Shown: positions 14,512-22,223 of the stretch, piece after piece | Numbering within the stretch: position 1 is the first letter of the stretch | Layout: each line of letters starts with the position of its first letter | NCBI GenBank assembly: GCA_035293845.1 | Contig: DATGMB010000255.1 | Span: forward strand, 1-22,821 | Direction of reading: 5' to 3' | Source of the DNA: DATGMB01 sp035293845 | GTDB taxonomy: Bacteria; Acidobacteriota; Terriglobia; Bryobacterales; Bryobacteraceae | Length of the DNA: 22,821 bases | Position numbers and translations under genes: made by a program | Notes under the pieces: model-generated | The model's input: only the letters and a program-made list of their open reading frames with translations | Told to the model about the DNA's origin: nothing | The model's database searches: none

Positions 14512-15639
14512 ATGCGGCGACTTACCTGCTCCCTGCTGCTCGCCGGCAGCCTTCTTCCCGCTCTGCTGGCGGTCGATTCCGACCGCGATTTCTCCGGCAA
14601 CTGGATTCTGGTGTACGACCGCAGCGACAGCCGCGGCCTGGGCAACGGCCTGGCGGACGTTATCACGGTCACGATGAACGACAGCTCGCTGCACGTTTCG
14701 TCAGACGCCAACGGGCAGTCCGCCGCGTGGTCCTATAATTTGGACGGCAGCGAGAGCCGCTACCGGCTCGGCCGCTTCGACTATAACAGCGTCGTGAAAT
14801 GGGAAGGCGCCGCGCTGCTCGTCAACTCGCTGGTTTCCGGCCCGGAGAACTACACCCTGATGGATCGCTGGCAGCTTTCCGCCGGCGGATCGCTGCTCAC
14901 GATTACGCGCCAGACGGTGCGCGCCACCGGAGAAAGCGAGCAGAAGCTCGTCTACCGGCGCGCCGGAAGCGCGCCGCCGCCGCCGGTTTCGACCGCATCG
15001 GCCGCGCGGGCTCGAGGCCGCGCGGTGCAGCCTCAGGCGCCGATTCTCACCCCGCGCCCCGCTCCCATGCCGGCGTCGACGCCCGACACTTACACCGTGC
15101 CCGGCGGCACCCACGTGCTGCTTCGCCTGCTCAATCCGCTGAATACCAAGAAATCGCAGGAGGGCGATCACGTCTACCTGCAGACCGCGGTGCCCGTCGC
15201 CGCCAACGGCCGCATCGTGATTCCGCGCGGCAGCGACGTGGCCGGAACCATCGTCGTGGCCAAGCCGCCCAAAGGCAGCGGCAAGGGCGAGCTGTACATC
15301 CGCTTCGATTCGATCACGCTGCCGAGCGGCGTTTCGCGCGACCTGCGCTCGCGGCCCGATGGCACGCAGGAAGGTAAGCTGGCCACTGACGGCGACCCCG
15401 GCGGCGATGCCCGCCGCGCGGCGACCGGCGGCGCGATCGGCGCGGGAGTCGGCGGCTTAGCCGGAGCCGCCGCCGGACATCCGATTACCGGTCTCGGCAT
15501 CGGCGCGGCGGCCGGCATTGCCGCAGGCCTCGGCGGCCTGTTCGGCAAGCGGCCCGAGCCGGTCCTTCCCGCCGGCACCACGCTCGAAATGGTCCTCGAC
15601 CGCGACCTGGTCTTCACCCGCGAAGAACTGCGATATTAG
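14512..15639 (+). CDS. Exported two-domain envelope protein (lipocalin-like plus TrbI/VirB10-like, glycine zipper)
   Basis: A 375-residue protein with a signal peptide (LLLAGSLLPALLA). Residues about 26-150 start DFSGNWILVYDRSDS and look like a lipocalin-type beta module seen in many acidobacterial secreted proteins. A Pro/Ala-rich linker (about 151-190) leads to a second beta module, TYTVPGGTHVLLRLLNPL to ITLPSG, that resembles the TrbI/VirB10-type beta-barrel fold. It then runs into a Gly/Ala-rich repeat (about 304-345; GGAIGAGVGGLAGAAAG) that looks like a glycine zipper, and ends with the short strand TTLEMVLDRDLVF. GGAG six or so bases before the ATG supports the start. Despite the VirB10-like part, no other conjugation gene is near. 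Function is unknown. Confidence 0.75.
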   Translation: MRRLTCSLLLAGSLLPALLAVDSDRDFSGNWILVYDRSDSRGLGNGLADVITVTMNDSSLHVSSDANGQSAAWSYNLDGSESRYRLGRFDYNSVVKWEGAALLVNSLVSGPENYTLMDRWQLSAGGSLLTITRQTVRATGESEQKLVYRRAGSAPPPPVSTASAARARGRAVQPQAPILTPRPAPMPASTPDTYTVPGGTHVLLRLLNPLNTKKSQEGDHVYLQTAVPVAANGRIVIPRGSDVAGTIVVAKPPKGSGKGELYIRFDSITLPSGVSRDLRSRPDGTQEGKLATDGDPGGDARRAATGGAIGAGVGGLAGAAAGHPITGLGIGAAAGIAAGLGGLFGKRPEPVLPAGTTLEMVLDRDLVFTREELRY

Positions 15640-15676
15640 CGCAGGCCCACGCTTCCCGGAAGCCGTTTGGCGCACG

Positions 15677-15703
15677 AAAAACCGCCACGATTTGGCGGTT
15701 TTT
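15677..15703. terminator. Strong bidirectional intrinsic terminator
   Basis: AAAAACCGCCA (15677-15687) and TGGCGGTTTTT (15693-15703) form a perfect 11-bp stem with a CGATT loop. T-tracts are present on both strands, so it can terminate both the envelope-protein gene (+) and the seven-gene run arriving on the minus strand. Confidence 0.88.
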
Positions 15704-15733
15704 GGTGTTAAGTCATTGATTCTGCTAGACCAC

Positions 15734-15756
15734 AACCGCTAATCGTAGCGGTTTTT
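15734..15756 (+). terminator. Second intrinsic terminator, + strand
   Basis: AACCGCTA (15734-15741) and TAGCGGTT (15746-15753) pair around ATCG, followed by more T residues to 15756. The T-tract is on the + strand only. It acts as a back-up 31 bp after the first terminator, and its right arm can alternatively pair with sequence upstream of that terminator. Confidence 0.7.
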
Positions 15757-15800
15757 CGTGGCGCGGAGCCACGTCCAGGGTGGGCAGGCCATGGGCCTGC
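15757..15800. repeat. Two small hairpins, REP-like, in the convergent spacer
   Basis: CGTGGC (15757-15762) pairs with GCCACG (15768-15773) around a 5-nt loop, and GCAGGCC (15784-15790) pairs with GGCCTGC (15794-15800) around ATG. The pair sits just before the stop of the aldose epimerase gene. It has the look of a dispersed palindromic repeat, but only one copy is in this window, so repeat status is inferred. Confidence 0.35.
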
Positions 15801-15805
15801 TACCG

Positions 15806-16939
15806 TTACCTCGCGGAAAACCGGTACACCGTCACGGTGTGATACGTCTGCCCCGGCTTCAGCACCGTGGTGGGAAATTCCGGTTTATTGGGCGAATCCG
15901 GGAAGTGCTGCGTCTCCATGCAAAAGGCGCTGCGGTGGCCGTACACTTTGCCGCCTTTGCCGTGGATGGTGCCGTCCAGAAAGTTGCCGGTGTAGAACTG
16001 CAGGCCGGGCTGGTCGGTCAGCACCTGCATCGTGCGGCCGGTCTTCGGCTCGTAGACCTCCGCCGCCACGCGCATGCCGCTGCCGTCGAGCACCCAGTTG
16101 TGGTCGATCCCTTTGCCGTATTCGACCTGCCGGTCCTTGGCCGCGACTCGCTCCCCGATGGCCGTCGCCTTACGGAAATCGAACGGCGTCCCCTCGACCG
16201 GCCGCAACTCGCCCGTGGGAATCAGTCCCGCATCGACGGGTGTGAACCGGGTGGCGTGGATCGTCACCTGATGCCCCAGGATGTCGCCTTCGCCCTGACC
16301 GGCCAGGTTGAAATAGGAGTGGTTGGTCAGGTTGACGACCGTGTCCTTGTCCGTAGTGGCGGTGTACTCGATGCGCAGCTCGTTGGCCGGCGTGACGCTA
16401 TAGACCACCTTCGCGGTCAGCTTGCCGGGGAATCCCTCTTCGCCGTCGGCGCTGACGTAGGTCAGCTCCAGCCCGCCTTCCGTTTCGTGGGCCGTCCAGA
16501 CGCGCTTGTCGAAGCCGCGATTGCCGCCGTGCAGCGTGTTGTTGCCGTCGTTCTTCGGCAGGTGGTAGGTCTTGCCATTCAGCGTGAACTGCGCGTTGCC
16601 GATGCGATTCCCGTACCGGCCGATGAGCGCGCCGAAATACGGCACGCCCTTCAGGTAGCCATCCAGGTCGTCCATTCCCAGCACCACGTCGGCATAGCGG
16701 CCGGCGCGATCCGGCGCGGTGAGCGACACCACCGCGCCGCCGTACGTCATGATGCGCGCCTGCATCCCCTTGGCATTGGAGAGAGTGTAGAGATCGACCG
16801 GCGTCCCATCCGGCAGTTTTCCGAAGGCTTGTTTCTGCACGCGATTGTTCCTTGGTGACGAGTTCGGGCGGGTCTGGGCCGCGCAGGCAAAAGCCAGCGT
16901 CGCGGCGAGCCCGCCCGCCATCCATCGGGCCATGTTCAT
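15806..16939 (-). CDS. galM: Exported aldose 1-epimerase (galactose mutarotase)
   Basis: A 377-residue protein. It has a signal peptide (WMAGGLAATLAFACAAQ) and then the full galactose mutarotase fold, which interconverts alpha and beta anomers of aldoses. Conserved elements are GRYGNRIG, TLHGG (His137), NLTNHSYFNLAG with catalytic His207, and CMETQHFPDSPN with catalytic base Glu342. Export is notable because the E. coli GalM is cytoplasmic; periplasmic forms occur in polysaccharide degraders. Cys19 could suggest a lipoprotein, but the lipobox (AFAC) is weak. TACAAT ends 8 nt before the ATG. The gene follows the small membrane protein gene by 19 bp and is the last of a seven-gene run. Confidence 0.93.
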   Translation of the reverse strand: MNMARWMAGGLAATLAFACAAQTRPNSSPRNNRVQKQAFGKLPDGTPVDLYTLSNAKGMQARIMTYGGAVVSLTAPDRAGRYADVVLGMDDLDGYLKGVPYFGALIGRYGNRIGNAQFTLNGKTYHLPKNDGNNTLHGGNRGFDKRVWTAHETEGGLELTYVSADGEEGFPGKLTAKVVYSVTPANELRIEYTATTDKDTVVNLTNHSYFNLAGQGEGDILGHQVTIHATRFTPVDAGLIPTGELRPVEGTPFDFRKATAIGERVAAKDRQVEYGKGIDHNWVLDGSGMRVAAEVYEPKTGRTMQVLTDQPGLQFYTGNFLDGTIHGKGGKVYGHRSAFCMETQHFPDSPNKPEFPTTVLKPGQTYHTVTVYRFSAR

Positions 16940-16947
16940 ATGACTGA

Positions 16948-16953
16948 ATTGTA
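16948..16953 (-). promoter_or_regulatory. -10-like TACAAT immediately upstream of galM
   Basis: TACAAT on the minus strand (five of six) ends 8 nt before the ATG at 16939, inside the 19-bp spacer to the previous gene. A transcript from it would have essentially no leader. No -35 is recognisable. Confidence 0.3.
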
Positions 16954-16958
16954 AGCGA

Positions 16959-17234
16959 TCACCAGCGGCTGCGGTGCCACGCGCCTCCGCCCAGGCCGCC
17001 GGCGTCGATCACCACGGCCAGAATCATGACAATCAGGCCGGCCGGATCCGCCACCGGTATGTGTGAATGTAACAGCCACGCATAGGCAAGAGTAGTCAGG
17101 GGCAGGAAGATGAAACCCAGAAGAGGGATCAGCAGCCCGTGATACGCATACTGCAGGTAATTCGAGAACAGGAACAGTAGCAGCAGCACGAGGCGCGGAA
17201 ACGCCAGCACCAGGATCAGCAACAGGCACGCCAT
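16959..17234 (-). CDS. Small membrane protein (91 aa), unknown
   Basis: A very hydrophobic protein with three predicted membrane segments: CLLLILVLAFPRLVLLLLFLF, LLIPLLGFIFLPLTTLAYAWLL (each given approximately) and LIVMILAVVIDAGGLGGG. It ends in a basic tail (WHRSRW). Its composition is that of a true membrane protein and not of a shadow frame, and it fits neatly between the M28 peptidase and galM genes (spacers 45 and 19 bp). I recognise no named family. No good ribosome-binding site precedes the ATG. Confidence 0.65.
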   Translation of the reverse strand: MACLLLILVLAFPRLVLLLLFLFSNYLQYAYHGLLIPLLGFIFLPLTTLAYAWLLHSHIPVADPAGLIVMILAVVIDAGGLGGGAWHRSRW

Positions 17235-17279
17235 AAGCGTATGTTCGCAGAACCGGGCGCGTGCAAACCGTGCGCCGCG

Positions 17280-19076
17280 TCACCGTTGCGCCAGCACCAC
17301 GGTCGCTTCGAGGGGCTTGCCTTCGCGCAGCACCTTCACCTTCACGGCATCGCCCGGCTTTTTCGCGCGCAGGGCGTAGGTGAAATCGTAAAGATTGCCG
17401 ATCGGCTTGCCGTCGAATTCGGTCAGGACGTCGCCCGCGCGCAGGCCGGCCTTGGCCGCGGGCGATCCGGCGGTCACGTCCGCGAACTTGACGCCGTTGA
17501 CGCCTTCGCCGAAATCGGGCACCGAGCCGAACCACGGCCCGTAGCCGCTCGCGCCCGAAACCGGACCCGGGTCGCCGGCGCCGTGCCCAGCCGGCGCCGC
17601 GGGCTTGTGGAACTCGGGCCGGCCGGGCTCCTCGCGCAGCTCGTCCGTGACCTCCGCCACCAGCGCCAGCACCTTGGCCGCATCCGGCGCGTCGATCTTG
17701 TCCCAGGTGTCGCTCGGCTTGTGATAATCGCTGTGCAGGCCGGAGAAGAAGAACAAGGACGGCACGTGCTTGGCGATAAACGACGTGTGGTCGCTCGAAC
17801 TCGACTCGGGGCCCTCGGAATAATCGACGGTCAACCCGCCGGAGTGCGCCACCAGGCCATTGAGCAGCTCGCGGAAGTTCGATCCGGTGGCCGTCCCGCC
17901 GATATACAGCTTGCCGTTGCGCACGCGCCCGATCATGTCCATGTTCACCATGGCGACGGCCTTTTCGATCGGCACCTCCGGATGCGCAGCCCAGAACTCC
18001 GAGCCGAGGAGCCCTTCTTCTTCGCCCGTGAATGTCAAAAACAAAATGCCGCGCTTCTGCTTCGGCTGCGTGGAATACCACCGCGCGAGCTCGATCACGC
18101 CGGCGGTGCCGCTGGCATTGTCGTCGGCGCCGGGATGCACCGTGCCGGTCATCGAGGGCGCGAGCGAATACTCGCCGCCCAGCCCGAGATGATCGTAGTG
18201 CGCGCCGATGATGACGTACTCATCGCTCGTCCCCGGCAAGTACCCGGCCACGTTGTGCACGGTTTTGACCTCCCGCTCCAGATCTACGTTCGCATCCACG
18301 GAAAGCGAGCGCGGGAACTCGAACGACTCGGGCTTGCCGTCGCGGTCGATCGAGGCCACGACGGCATCGATGGGCTTGCCGGCCTCGGCGAACCACTGCG
18401 CGGCAATCGCCTCTTTCACCTGCACGAAGGGGATGCCGGTGTCCTCGGGCCCGTCGACAATCGAGAACCGCTCCAGTTTGTCGCCGCCTTCGGGGCGGTG
18501 CGGCACGTCGTTGACCAGGATGACGGCCGCCGCGCCGTGCATCTTCGCGTTCGACGCCTTGCTGGCGAACTCCTCGTGCGCGCCGAAATTGTGGCTGCGG
18601 GGCGCATGCCGCAGGATCAGCACGACGCGGCCTTTCACGTCCAGCCCGGCGTAGTCGTCATACTGGAATTCCGGAGCCGTGATGCCGTATCCGGCGAACA
18701 CGAGCGGGCCGCGGAAACGGCCGGCATGCGAGAAGTTGAACAACGCAAAATCCTCGGCAAGCCGCAGGTGCGCCGTCCGGCCGCCGTCGGTCACCGTGAG
18801 CCGGTTGTTGTTGCCGGGATGCGCCGACGTGGTGAAATCGAAGGCCTGGTAATAGCTCTTGCCGTCGGGCGGCTCGAGGTGGAACTCGCGGAACTTGCCC
18901 GCGATGTACGCCGCCGCCTGCTCGGCTTGCGGGGTGCCGGTCTTGCGTCCCTGAAGCTCGGGCGAGGCCAGGTACTTAACCTCCTCCAGGTAGACTTTCG
19001 GATCGATCGCCGGAGCGGCGCCAAAGGCGAGGCACGCCGCGGCAACGGGCAGCAGCGCGCGATACGGCAGTTTCAT
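17280..19076 (-). CDS. Secreted M28-family zinc peptidase with PA-like and C-terminal PDZ domains
   Basis: A 598-residue exported aminopeptidase-like protein. Signal peptide is residues 1-24. A protease-associated-like insert lies at about 118-250 (VFAGYGITAPEFQYDDYAG onward). The M28 catalytic core carries the usual di-zinc ligands: His293 in GAHYDHLG, Asp318 in HPGADDNASG, the Glu352-Glu353 pair in TGEEEG, Asp380 in MVNMDMIGR, and His452 in SDYHKPSDTWD. A Pro/Gly linker leads to a PDZ domain at about 513-598 (GSPAAKAGLRAGDVLTEFDG), which probably binds peptide C-termini. Expected role is periplasmic or extracellular peptide trimming. It starts 10 bp after the DsbA-like gene ends, so the two are co-transcribed. 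Confidence 0.92.
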   Translation of the reverse strand: MKLPYRALLPVAAACLAFGAAPAIDPKVYLEEVKYLASPELQGRKTGTPQAEQAAAYIAGKFREFHLEPPDGKSYYQAFDFTTSAHPGNNNRLTVTDGGRTAHLRLAEDFALFNFSHAGRFRGPLVFAGYGITAPEFQYDDYAGLDVKGRVVLILRHAPRSHNFGAHEEFASKASNAKMHGAAAVILVNDVPHRPEGGDKLERFSIVDGPEDTGIPFVQVKEAIAAQWFAEAGKPIDAVVASIDRDGKPESFEFPRSLSVDANVDLEREVKTVHNVAGYLPGTSDEYVIIGAHYDHLGLGGEYSLAPSMTGTVHPGADDNASGTAGVIELARWYSTQPKQKRGILFLTFTGEEEGLLGSEFWAAHPEVPIEKAVAMVNMDMIGRVRNGKLYIGGTATGSNFRELLNGLVAHSGGLTVDYSEGPESSSSDHTSFIAKHVPSLFFFSGLHSDYHKPSDTWDKIDAPDAAKVLALVAEVTDELREEPGRPEFHKPAAPAGHGAGDPGPVSGASGYGPWFGSVPDFGEGVNGVKFADVTAGSPAAKAGLRAGDVLTEFDGKPIGNLYDFTYALRAKKPGDAVKVKVLREGKPLEATVVLAQR

Positions 19077-19086
19077 GCGGGGAGCT

Positions 19087-20061
19087 CTATTTCTTTACCG
19101 GCGCCAGCGGCAGGGTCTTGTCTTCTTTCGCCATGCCGGGCAGTTGCAATTGCAGGTCGCAGCCGCAGTTTTCGCCGGCGTTCTTGGCGGTCTTCTGGTA
19201 TTCGATCTCGTAGTCGATGATGGAGCGCAGGTTCGGCCAGTCGATGGTGGAGTTGATCCGGCGGCCGTTGATGAAGATGGTCGGCGTGCGGTCCACCTGC
19301 AGTTCGCGGCCCTCGGCTTCGTCGCGGTTCACTTCCGCTTCGGTGGCCTTCGTATCCATGCATTGGCCAAGTTGCAGCGCGTCGATGCCTTTCTGCTGCT
19401 TGGCCCAATCCAGCGTTTTGTCCTTGAGGTTTTCGGGGTAGGTCTCCGACTGGTGGGCGAAGATCCAGTCATGGAAATCCCAGAACGCCGCCGGATCCTG
19501 CCGGTATACGCACTTGCTCGCGATGGCCGCCGCCTTGGCCCACGGGTGCAGCGACTCGATCGGGAAGGTCTTGAAGTACAGCCGCACCTGCTTGGGGTAG
19601 GCGCTGAGCAGGTTCTGACGCAGCATGGTGGCCTCTTCCTTGCAATACGGGCACTGGAAGTCGCTGAACTCCACCAGCACCACGTCCGCGCCGGGAGTTC
19701 CCATGCTGGGCTCGAACTGCGTTTTGAGCTTGTCCAGTTCCTTCTTGAACGGGTTCGAATTCACGTCGTAGACCGTGCCCTGCAGGATCTTCGAGCCGTC
19801 CTTCGACACATAGAATGGGAAGTCCTGCGACTGCACGCCCATAGAAGCGTGCACGGTGACGTCATAGAAGCCCGGCAGGTCGGCCGAAGGTTTGGGGTCG
19901 GAGACCGTGATGGCGATCCGCTTGTCCATCACGTAGAGATGGCGCACATAGGCCTCGATGGTTGCTTTATCGAGAGCCGATTTCTTCGGCGCGTTCTGCG
20001 CGGACCCGGCCATGACCACGCACAACGCGGCGGCAAGGGAGAGGGCGAGCGGTTTGGACAT
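19087..20061 (-). CDS. DsbA-like thioredoxin-fold exported protein
   Basis: I choose the ATG at 20061 (324 aa; MSKPLALSLAAALCVVMAG), which gives a clean signal peptide and has GGAG seven bases upstream; the in-frame ATG at 20073 only adds four residues. Residues about 25-115 form an N-terminal domain like the stalk of DsbC/BdbD-type proteins. From about 120 a DsbA/DSBA-like thioredoxin domain carries EFSDFQCPYC, with the redox CPYC motif at 137-140, and the cis-Pro loop RTPTIFING (259-261). Two further Cys near the end (NCGCD) and one in GQCMD may form structural disulfides. Likely role is periplasmic thiol oxidation or isomerisation for exported proteins such as its neighbours. TACAAT overlaps the upstream region. 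Confidence 0.88.
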   Translation of the reverse strand: MSKPLALSLAAALCVVMAGSAQNAPKKSALDKATIEAYVRHLYVMDKRIAITVSDPKPSADLPGFYDVTVHASMGVQSQDFPFYVSKDGSKILQGTVYDVNSNPFKKELDKLKTQFEPSMGTPGADVVLVEFSDFQCPYCKEEATMLRQNLLSAYPKQVRLYFKTFPIESLHPWAKAAAIASKCVYRQDPAAFWDFHDWIFAHQSETYPENLKDKTLDWAKQQKGIDALQLGQCMDTKATEAEVNRDEAEGRELQVDRTPTIFINGRRINSTIDWPNLRSIIDYEIEYQKTAKNAGENCGCDLQLQLPGMAKEDKTLPLAPVKK

Positions 20062-20088
20062 GCTTGACTCCATTGTACTGCGGCCCCA

Positions 20089-21627
20089 TTACAAAACCGG
20101 GCCGATCCGCCACGGAACGAATTCGTGATGGCCCAAACGTTCGGCGCAGGTCCGGCGGCCCGAAGCGACTTCAAGAACCATCTCGAAAATCTCGCGGCCC
20201 ACCTGCTCCACGGTCTTTTCGCCATCCGCGATCGCCCCGGCATTGATATCCATGTTGGCGGTCATGGCGCGGTAGGTGTTGCTGTTGGTCGCGATCTTGA
20301 TCACGGGCACGGTTGGAAAGCCGATGGCGCTGCCGCGGCCGGTGGTGAACGCGATCAGGTTCGCGCCGCCGGCGGCCAGGCCAGTGAGCGAGATCGGGTC
20401 GTAGCCCGGCGTGTCCATGAAGGCGAAGCCGCTGTTGGTCACGCGTTCGGCATATTCGTAGACCTCGATCAATGGCGAGGTTCCGCCTTTGGCGACCGCG
20501 CCCAGGGATTTTTCGAGAATATTGGTGAGGCCGCCGGCTTTGTTGCCGGGACTCGGATTATCGTCGAAGCTGCTGCCCTCGAAACGCTGGAGGTAGCGCT
20601 TGTAGGCGGCGATGCGCGCGAGCAGCTTTTCGGCGACCTGCCGGTTGCGCGCGCGGCGCACCAGCAGGTGCTCGGCGCCGAAGATTTCGGTAGTCTCCGC
20701 CAGCACGGGCGTGCCGCCGATTTCGGCCAGCAGGTCCGAGCAGTGGCCGAGGGCGGGATTGGCCGTGATGCCGGAAAACGAATCCGAGCCGCCGCAGTTC
20801 AGCCCGAGCACGATCTTCGACGCGGGCGCCGGAGTGCGCCGCTCGGCCGCCGCCTGCTCGATGAAGCGCGCGATTTCGCGCCGCGCCGCCTCCACCGTGC
20901 CGCGCGTGCCGCCGCTCGATTGCAGGGTCAGCCCGGCCAGCCGGCCGCCGCGCGCGATCCCGGGCCCGAGGTAATGCTCGATCTGATTGGTCTCGCAGCC
21001 GAGCCCGACGATCACGGCCGCCGAGACGTTCGGATGCACCAGCACACCGGCCAGCGTGCGGCGCAACTGGTCGAGATCCGGGCCGATCGTGTGCGCGCAG
21101 CCTTCGCCGTGCGGGAAAGCGACCACGCCATCCACGCCCGGCGGCAGAGTCTCACCCTCGTAGCTGCGAGCGATCTGTTCGACGGTGTGCGCGGCGCAGT
21201 TGCTGGCTGCGACCACGGCGATATAGTTGCGCGTGCCCACACGCCCGTCCTCCCGCACGTAGCCGAGGAAGGTGGGGCAATCGGCGGCGCGGGCCGCGGG
21301 CGCCTGGTCTCCCGCCGGGAATTCGTATTGCAGGTGCAGCTCCTCGAAGCCGAGGTTGTGGGTGTGGACGTGCTGCCCGCGCGCAATCGCGACTTTAGCG
21401 CGGCCGATGGCCTGCCCGTAGCGGCGCACCATGTCGCCGGCCGCGATGGGCCGGAGAGCGATCTTGTGGCCGGCCGGGACCGCCTCCGCCGCCGTGACCG
21501 ACGCACCTTCGACGCGCAGCTCCGTTCCGGCCGCGATCGGGACGCGCGCGATGGCGACATCGTCCGCCGGGTGCAGCCGGATGGCGGAATTTTCGGCGGT
21601 GGGGAGTTTCGCGATATCGACGAGCAT
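20089..21627 (-). CDS. uxaA: UxaA-family sugar-acid dehydratase (altronate dehydratase-like)
   Basis: I take the ATG at 21627 (512 aa; MLVDIAKLPTAENSAIRLHP). The open frame continues 40 residues further upstream but that part has shadow-like composition and overlaps the HIT-like gene. Residues about 5-80 form the SAF domain (DDVAIARVPIAAG). The rest is the catalytic UxaA domain with FLGYVREDGRVGTRNYIAV, VAFPHGEGCAHT, GLGCETNQIEHY, GLNCGGSDSFSGITANPALG, SPGNKAGGLTNILEKS and TGRGSAIGFPTVPVIKIATN. It dehydrates D-altronate to 2-keto-3-deoxygluconate in the hexuronate pathway, or could act on galactarate like GarD, which is related. No other hexuronate gene is in view, so the substrate is not settled. 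Confidence 0.85.
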   Translation of the reverse strand: MLVDIAKLPTAENSAIRLHPADDVAIARVPIAAGTELRVEGASVTAAEAVPAGHKIALRPIAAGDMVRRYGQAIGRAKVAIARGQHVHTHNLGFEELHLQYEFPAGDQAPAARAADCPTFLGYVREDGRVGTRNYIAVVAASNCAAHTVEQIARSYEGETLPPGVDGVVAFPHGEGCAHTIGPDLDQLRRTLAGVLVHPNVSAAVIVGLGCETNQIEHYLGPGIARGGRLAGLTLQSSGGTRGTVEAARREIARFIEQAAAERRTPAPASKIVLGLNCGGSDSFSGITANPALGHCSDLLAEIGGTPVLAETTEIFGAEHLLVRRARNRQVAEKLLARIAAYKRYLQRFEGSSFDDNPSPGNKAGGLTNILEKSLGAVAKGGTSPLIEVYEYAERVTNSGFAFMDTPGYDPISLTGLAAGGANLIAFTTGRGSAIGFPTVPVIKIATNSNTYRAMTANMDINAGAIADGEKTVEQVGREIFEMVLEVASGRRTCAERLGHHEFVPWRIGPVL

Positions 21628-21664
21628 ACGTAATGGTAGCTCGGGCCATGGGCCGGCACCACCT

Positions 21665-22210
21665 TTACCGCTCCAGCAGCAGTTCCGGCGCGGGATCGCC
21701 GGTATGCGCGTGCAGCTTACCGCCGGCAGGATGCACCCACAGGCCATCGCCTTCGTGCGGCAGCGGGATATCGGCCGGGCCGTCCACCACCGTGAACGAT
21801 TCGTTCTCCACGCGTTCCCTCAGCTTGCCGATGTGGATGTGCATGTGGCACTGCGTGCGGCGATCGGTGCTGTTGACCGCGAGGCCCCAGGCATCGCCCC
21901 ACAGCTCGCGGGCCTTGGCGATGGTGGCCGCCCAGTAGGCCGTGCGCTCGGCCGCGGTCATTTCCGAAAAATCCTGCGGGTTGTGACGATGAAAGCGGGG
22001 CAGCGCCAGCCAGCGGTTGGGCTTGTTGGGATTCGCGTCGCGGATGAAAAAGAACGGCGGCTTTTCGGGCTGCGCGTCGGCCACGCGGCAGAGCGAGCAT
22101 TCGCGCGCGGACATGGTCTCCGGGCGCGCGGAATCGCAAATGCAAGAGCGGACGTCGGCCAGGCCGGCGGGGAGGATGAGGACACAAAGCGCGGCGAACG
22201 GGATGCGCAC
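21665..22210 (-). CDS. Exported HIT-superfamily protein, CDP-diacylglycerol pyrophosphatase (Cdh)-like
   Basis: A 181-residue protein starting at GTG, with a signal peptide (IPFAALCVLILPAGLA). After it comes a cysteine cluster: CxC at 23-25 and CxxC at 38-41. The HIT triad is HMHIHI (His122, 124, 126), the site of nucleotide-phosphate cleavage in this superfamily. FFFIRDANPNKPNRWLALP fits the Cdh-like branch, whose E. coli member cleaves CDP-diacylglycerol to CMP and phosphatidate at the membrane. It is shorter than E. coli Cdh, so the substrate is only suggested. TATAAT ends 7 nt before the GTG, overlapping the stop of the upstream GNAT gene, and GGAGG lies too close (1 nt) to act normally. 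Confidence 0.78.
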   Translation of the reverse strand: MRIPFAALCVLILPAGLADVRSCICDSARPETMSARECSLCRVADAQPEKPPFFFIRDANPNKPNRWLALPRFHRHNPQDFSEMTAAERTAYWAATIAKARELWGDAWGLAVNSTDRRTQCHMHIHIGKLRERVENESFTVVDGPADIPLPHEGDGLWVHPAGGKLHAHTGDPAPELLLER

Positions 22211-22217
22211 GCCTCCG

Positions 22218-22223
22218 ATTATA
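22218..22223 (-). promoter_or_regulatory. -10-like TATAAT immediately upstream of the HIT/Cdh-like gene
   Basis: A consensus TATAAT on the minus strand, partly formed by the TAA stop of the GNAT gene, ends 7 nt before the GTG start. It would give a leaderless transcript within the run. The -35 region is weak, so it could be coincidence from the stop codon context. Confidence 0.3.

Noticed and set aside
14512..15639. Evidence of a conjugative or integrated element from the TrbI-like domain
   Set aside because: No other transfer, integrase or relaxase gene and no flanking repeats are present; the protein is an isolated envelope gene.
15758..16858. 366-residue + strand open frame
   Set aside because: Antisense to galM and begins inside the terminator and hairpin region.
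16936..18081. 381-residue minus-strand open frame
   Set aside because: Overlaps the M28 C-terminus and the 91-aa membrane protein in another frame; Arg-rich shadow.
17241..19220. 659-residue + strand open frame
   Set aside because: Antisense to the well-supported M28 peptidase; Arg/His/Gly-rich with no recognisable motif.
20125..21633. 502-residue + strand open frame
   Set aside because: Exact antisense of the UxaA-family gene; shadow composition.
21628..21747. 40-residue N-terminal extension of the UxaA-family gene
   Set aside because: Cys/Arg/Pro-rich composition unlike the family, and it overlaps the HIT-like gene; the ATG at 21627 begins a normal SAF domain.
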